Source: Eutreptiella sp. 'Long Island Sound 2002'
Lineage: Eukaryota; Euglenozoa; Euglenophyceae; Eutreptiales; Eutreptiaceae
Direction: 5' to 3'
Assembly (NCBI GenBank): GCA_964036045.1
Contig: OZ038390.1
Location: 39,874,525 to 39,938,524, forward strand
DNA: 64,000 nucleotides
Of the stretch, positions 61,419 to 64,000 are shown one piece after another; position 1 is the stretch's first letter, and each line of letters begins with the position of its first letter. Made by a program: the position numbers and the translations under genes. The notes below the pieces were generated by a model, which was not told the origin of the DNA, searched no databases, and saw only the letters and a program-made list of their open reading frames with translations.

Positions 61419-63377
61419 GGTGTAATGGGCAGCAAGGGCAACACAACGTATTGCCATACTAAATCTCCGGGGGGGGGCATGCAGCGGTGGGGGACCCAGT
61501 ACAACAGGACCACCCCACATACATATTCCTTGACAGAAAATGGCTGCCTTCCCTGACGGGAGCATAACTGGGGGGCGAGGGATCCGTCAACGCTGCACGG
61601 CTGCCCAACAGTCGCAGCCCATGCCAAGCATGGTGGCCCCTCCTGTGCAAAGGGGGAGGCGCGGCACTCCTGCGGGCTGTCCTTAGCCCTTGCCTTACCC
61701 CCAAGGCTAAATATACAGGCGTCCTGCCTGAACTTGCAGAGGCATGCCACACCCCAACTACACCCGACGCTGACCAACACTGCCTGCCATGGACACATGC
61801 AACGTCAGTGGATAGCTGCTCTGAGCTGCCGAACAGCGACACACAACCCCAACAGACACCCACCCAGCTCGTACAATACCCGCCCCCGCCAGACCTTGTG
61901 CCACACACGATGAACCACCCACAATGTGACCCACCACGCACTTCACAAAAACAAATATAAAATAAATGGATCCGAAACATATTTTTTACTCGGCGACTGA
62001 GATCGCCTTGGTCGGCGTTCGTCACTGCCGAGTTCCAGATCGCCAATGGGCAGCAGCTCTTAGGACCCCAGAGTTCACTTCTCCTCCTCCCTTGCTGGAC
62101 GAGGCTCCTTCGTTCCTTCGAACTTCACTTCTCCACTCAACCTTGGTCGTGGCTCAATCCTCGGCTGCCCGCGAAGAACTGCACACCTTCTTGGCGACCC
62201 ACAGCTCTTCGCCAAATGCTCCTTCGCTGAGCGCTGCTGCTGCTGCTGCTTCGCTGAGCGCTCCTGCGTTGAGCGCTCCTTCATTCAGCGCGCCTGCACT
62301 GCACTTATTCAGAGGACGCTGCATCCCTGAGCGCTCCTGCATGGCGCTCCTTGGCTGAGCGCTCCTTCGTTGAACGCTCCTTTGCTCCTGCGCTGAGCGC
62401 TCCCTCGTCGCGCTCCTTCGCTCCTGCGCTGAGCGCTCCTTCGTTGCGCTCCTTCGCTCTTGCGCTGAGCGCTCCTTCGTCGCGCTCCTTCGCTTCTTCG
62501 CTTCTGCGCTGAGCGCTCCATCGTCGCGCTCCTTCGCTTCTTCGCTTCTGCGCTGAGCGATCCTTCGTCGTGCTCCTTCGCTGCTGCGCTGAGCGCTCCT
62601 TCGTCGCGCTCCTTCGCTGCTGCGCTGAGCGCTCCTTCGTCGCGCTCCTTCGCTCCTGCGCTGAGCGCTCCTTCGTTGCGCTCCTTCGCTGAACGCACCT
62701 GCACAGCCGCTGCGCTCCTTCACTGAGCGCTGCTGCTGCTGTTGGCCTCACCGCCAGTTCAGTAGGTCCACAGGATGTCTTAGATGACGATTTTGTAACA
62801 CAACCGATCACGGACCCAAACACCGTTTTGATCCAAGTCATGTTTTCATTGAAATCTCGAACTATTCTTGATCCCAAAATTTTCTTCAAATCGTCAAAAC
62901 CTTTGATCCCGTCGTAACCCTTTTCCAAAACTCCAAAATGTCGATAGCTCTGTCATACACGTAAAGCACGTACAAGAACGCAAACACCAAACCCCAAAAC
63001 ATACACCGTCTTCTGGGAGTCCATCACCGGAGTCCACGATGTTGATATTTCGCCCGCACCGCTGCGGGGCTCGTCAGGGGGACACAGTGGTGCTTGTCCC
63101 CTACATACTATATACACTGTGCACAACAGAGCGAAGACTTGATGCCACAAACCCACAGCAAACACCAGGACGTTCGACCATAACCGTAACCCAAACCAAC
63201 AATCACGATAGATCAATAATAATCTAAAACTCACGAATCTACAATCATTTCACTCCAAAACATCGTAAATCCTGATCTTCATAATTATTCAGCCACGCTG
63301 GCAAATCGCCCTTGCGACGCGACAAAGGCGCGCACGCTGCAAGGCCTGTCCTAGTTGCCCTTGCTGCCCATTACACC
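61419..63377. mobile_element. 1.96-kb insertion with 24-bp terminal inverted repeats
   Basis: GGTGTAATGGGCAGCAAGGGCAAC at 61419-61442 is perfectly inverted at 63354-63377. It interrupts the gypsy-2 third ORF. The interior has no transposase: an unassigned GC-rich left part, a Ser/Arg-coding minisatellite, and an AT-richer right part. It fits a non-autonomous DNA transposon. No clear target duplication is visible. Confidence 0.6.
62215..62740. repeat. GCGCTGAGCGCTCCTTCG minisatellite
   Basis: Dense array of GCGCTCCTTCG and TGCGCTGAGCGCTCCTTCGT phrases with 36-42 bp periodicity. Minus-strand frames give ERSAQERRSATK repeats in more than one phase, indicating a repeat rather than a gene. GAGCGCTC is self-complementary, so the array could form hairpins. 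Confidence 0.85.
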
Positions 63378-64000
63378 CGGATGGGTCGACAGTTCTTGGA
63401 CATCGAGGCTGAACACCTGGACATCAAGGCCATCCAGGAACGGACCGTCGTGGGGACCGAATACCGGAGAGCCGAATACCTCCAGCTATAACAACAACGA
63501 TGAGACTGCCCCCAACGACTGGGTCGACCAATGCTGGCAGTCGAGTGCCCCGAAGACGCAAGCTTCTACTCGAACGAACCAATCCGACTCCGACTACTAC
63601 AATGACAATGATGAACCCTGGCTACTCGAGTCCGACGACGAAGAGGAATATTCGTAGGAGCCCTCAGCATACGGCGCCACACAAAGTTGGTCGACACCAC
63701 CGCCCAGCTACGATTCTGTGCCGGTGCCAGAACCGCAGTGGCAGCCCTATAACATGCCGCAGTACAACCCTGAAATCGAGACCGTTGAACAACTCCGACA
63801 CTTGGGTACGTTCGGATTGAAGCCACCCTATCGATTTGGGACACACGAGGACAATCCAATGAAATCGGAATACACCAAGCTCGAAACCATCGGTACTCAC
63901 TACCGCGTCGAGCGCCATGGCTGGTCAACGAGCAAGGCACGCATTCCTGAACGAACGCCATGCCGCAGTTGTGACGAAGACGAATGCCACTATTTCCGAG
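63378..64000 (+). pseudogene. Gypsy-2 third ORF, distal part (runs off the window)
   Basis: After the inverted-repeat insertion, coding resumes as MGRQFLDIEAEHLDIKAIQE in one frame, shifts near 63480 to NTSSYNNNDETAPNDWVDQC, through an acidic LLESDDEEEYS, meets TAG 63655-63657, and continues in phase to the last base, with NMPQYNPEIETVEQLRHLGT, LKPPYRFGTHEDNP and a possible Cys cluster (CRSCDEDECHYF). Frameshift and stop show decay. With the proximal part the original ORF exceeded ~400 codons. Function unknown. Confidence 0.55.

Larger units (their letters stand above)
44617..64000 (+). mobile_element. Gypsy-2: Ty3/gypsy element with extra 3' ORF, interrupted by nested insertions
   Basis: Order: LTR, gag (44983-46578), pol in the +1 frame (46579-51030), and a third ORF (51069 onward). 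An insertion at 51245-58435 duplicates 49422-51244, so pol continues again at 58436-60776, itself interrupted at 58822-59549. The third ORF resumes at 60816, is interrupted at 61419-63377 by an inverted-repeat element, and runs off the window. Codon usage rich in TCGA distinguishes it from its GC-rich passengers. Confidence 0.85.

Overview
The window looks like nuclear DNA of a eukaryote, most likely a plant or alga: Ty3/gypsy retrotransposons with chromodomain-like C-termini, non-LTR-type insertions with (CTAC)n/(CTTA)n tails, a tRNA-derived SINE-like unit, long low-complexity tracts, and no bacterial operon structure. No intact host gene was recognised. The species cannot be named from the sequence, and the green-lineage guess is inference.

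Layout. (1) 1-7.3 kb: non-coding sequence with G-rich tandem repeats, fold-back palindromes, a (CAT)n microsatellite, a SINE-like unit and degenerate repeats. (2) 7.3-25.1 kb: tightly packed small genes on both strands, intronless and separated by short AT-rich gaps. They include three cysteine-rich proteins with a C-terminal membrane anchor that resemble the NCLDV/poxvirus entry-fusion (J5/A16/G9-type) family, three F-box-like paralogues, a PAN/Apple-like membrane protein, a GNAT acetyltransferase, a Ser/Thr kinase, a twin-CX9C protein and several unknown ORFs. Many carry single frameshifts or stops. I read this as a decaying endogenous giant-virus (NCLDV-like) segment, but no hallmark gene (capsid, PolB, packaging ATPase) is present to prove it. 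(3) 25.1-27.4 kb: 3' part of a gypsy element (gypsy-1) on the minus strand that abuts the kinase gene without an LTR. (4) 27.4-64 kb: a second gypsy element (gypsy-2, plus strand; its 3' end lies beyond the window), inserted in gypsy-1 and broken up by nested insertions.

The most striking feature is how gypsy-2 and its passengers were broken up. Three insertions (29417-44355, 33082-36417, 51245-58435) each end in a short (CTAC)n or (CTTA)n tail. Each is flanked by direct duplications of the target measuring about 2.29 kb, 768 bp and 1.82 kb. A fourth related insertion (53486-55893) has an ordinary 14-bp target-site duplication. The inserts carry ORF1-like proteins with a shared C-terminal domain, a stand-alone RNase H/zinc-knuckle gene, and two very large CCCCTG-repeat tracts flanked by a palindromic module.

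Gypsy-2 carries gag, a pol in the +1 frame (protease, RT, RNase H, integrase, chromodomain) and an additional ORF downstream of pol. Every copy has lesions, and the duplicated copies carry different ones. A 1.96-kb insertion with 24-bp terminal inverted repeats interrupts the third ORF near the right edge.
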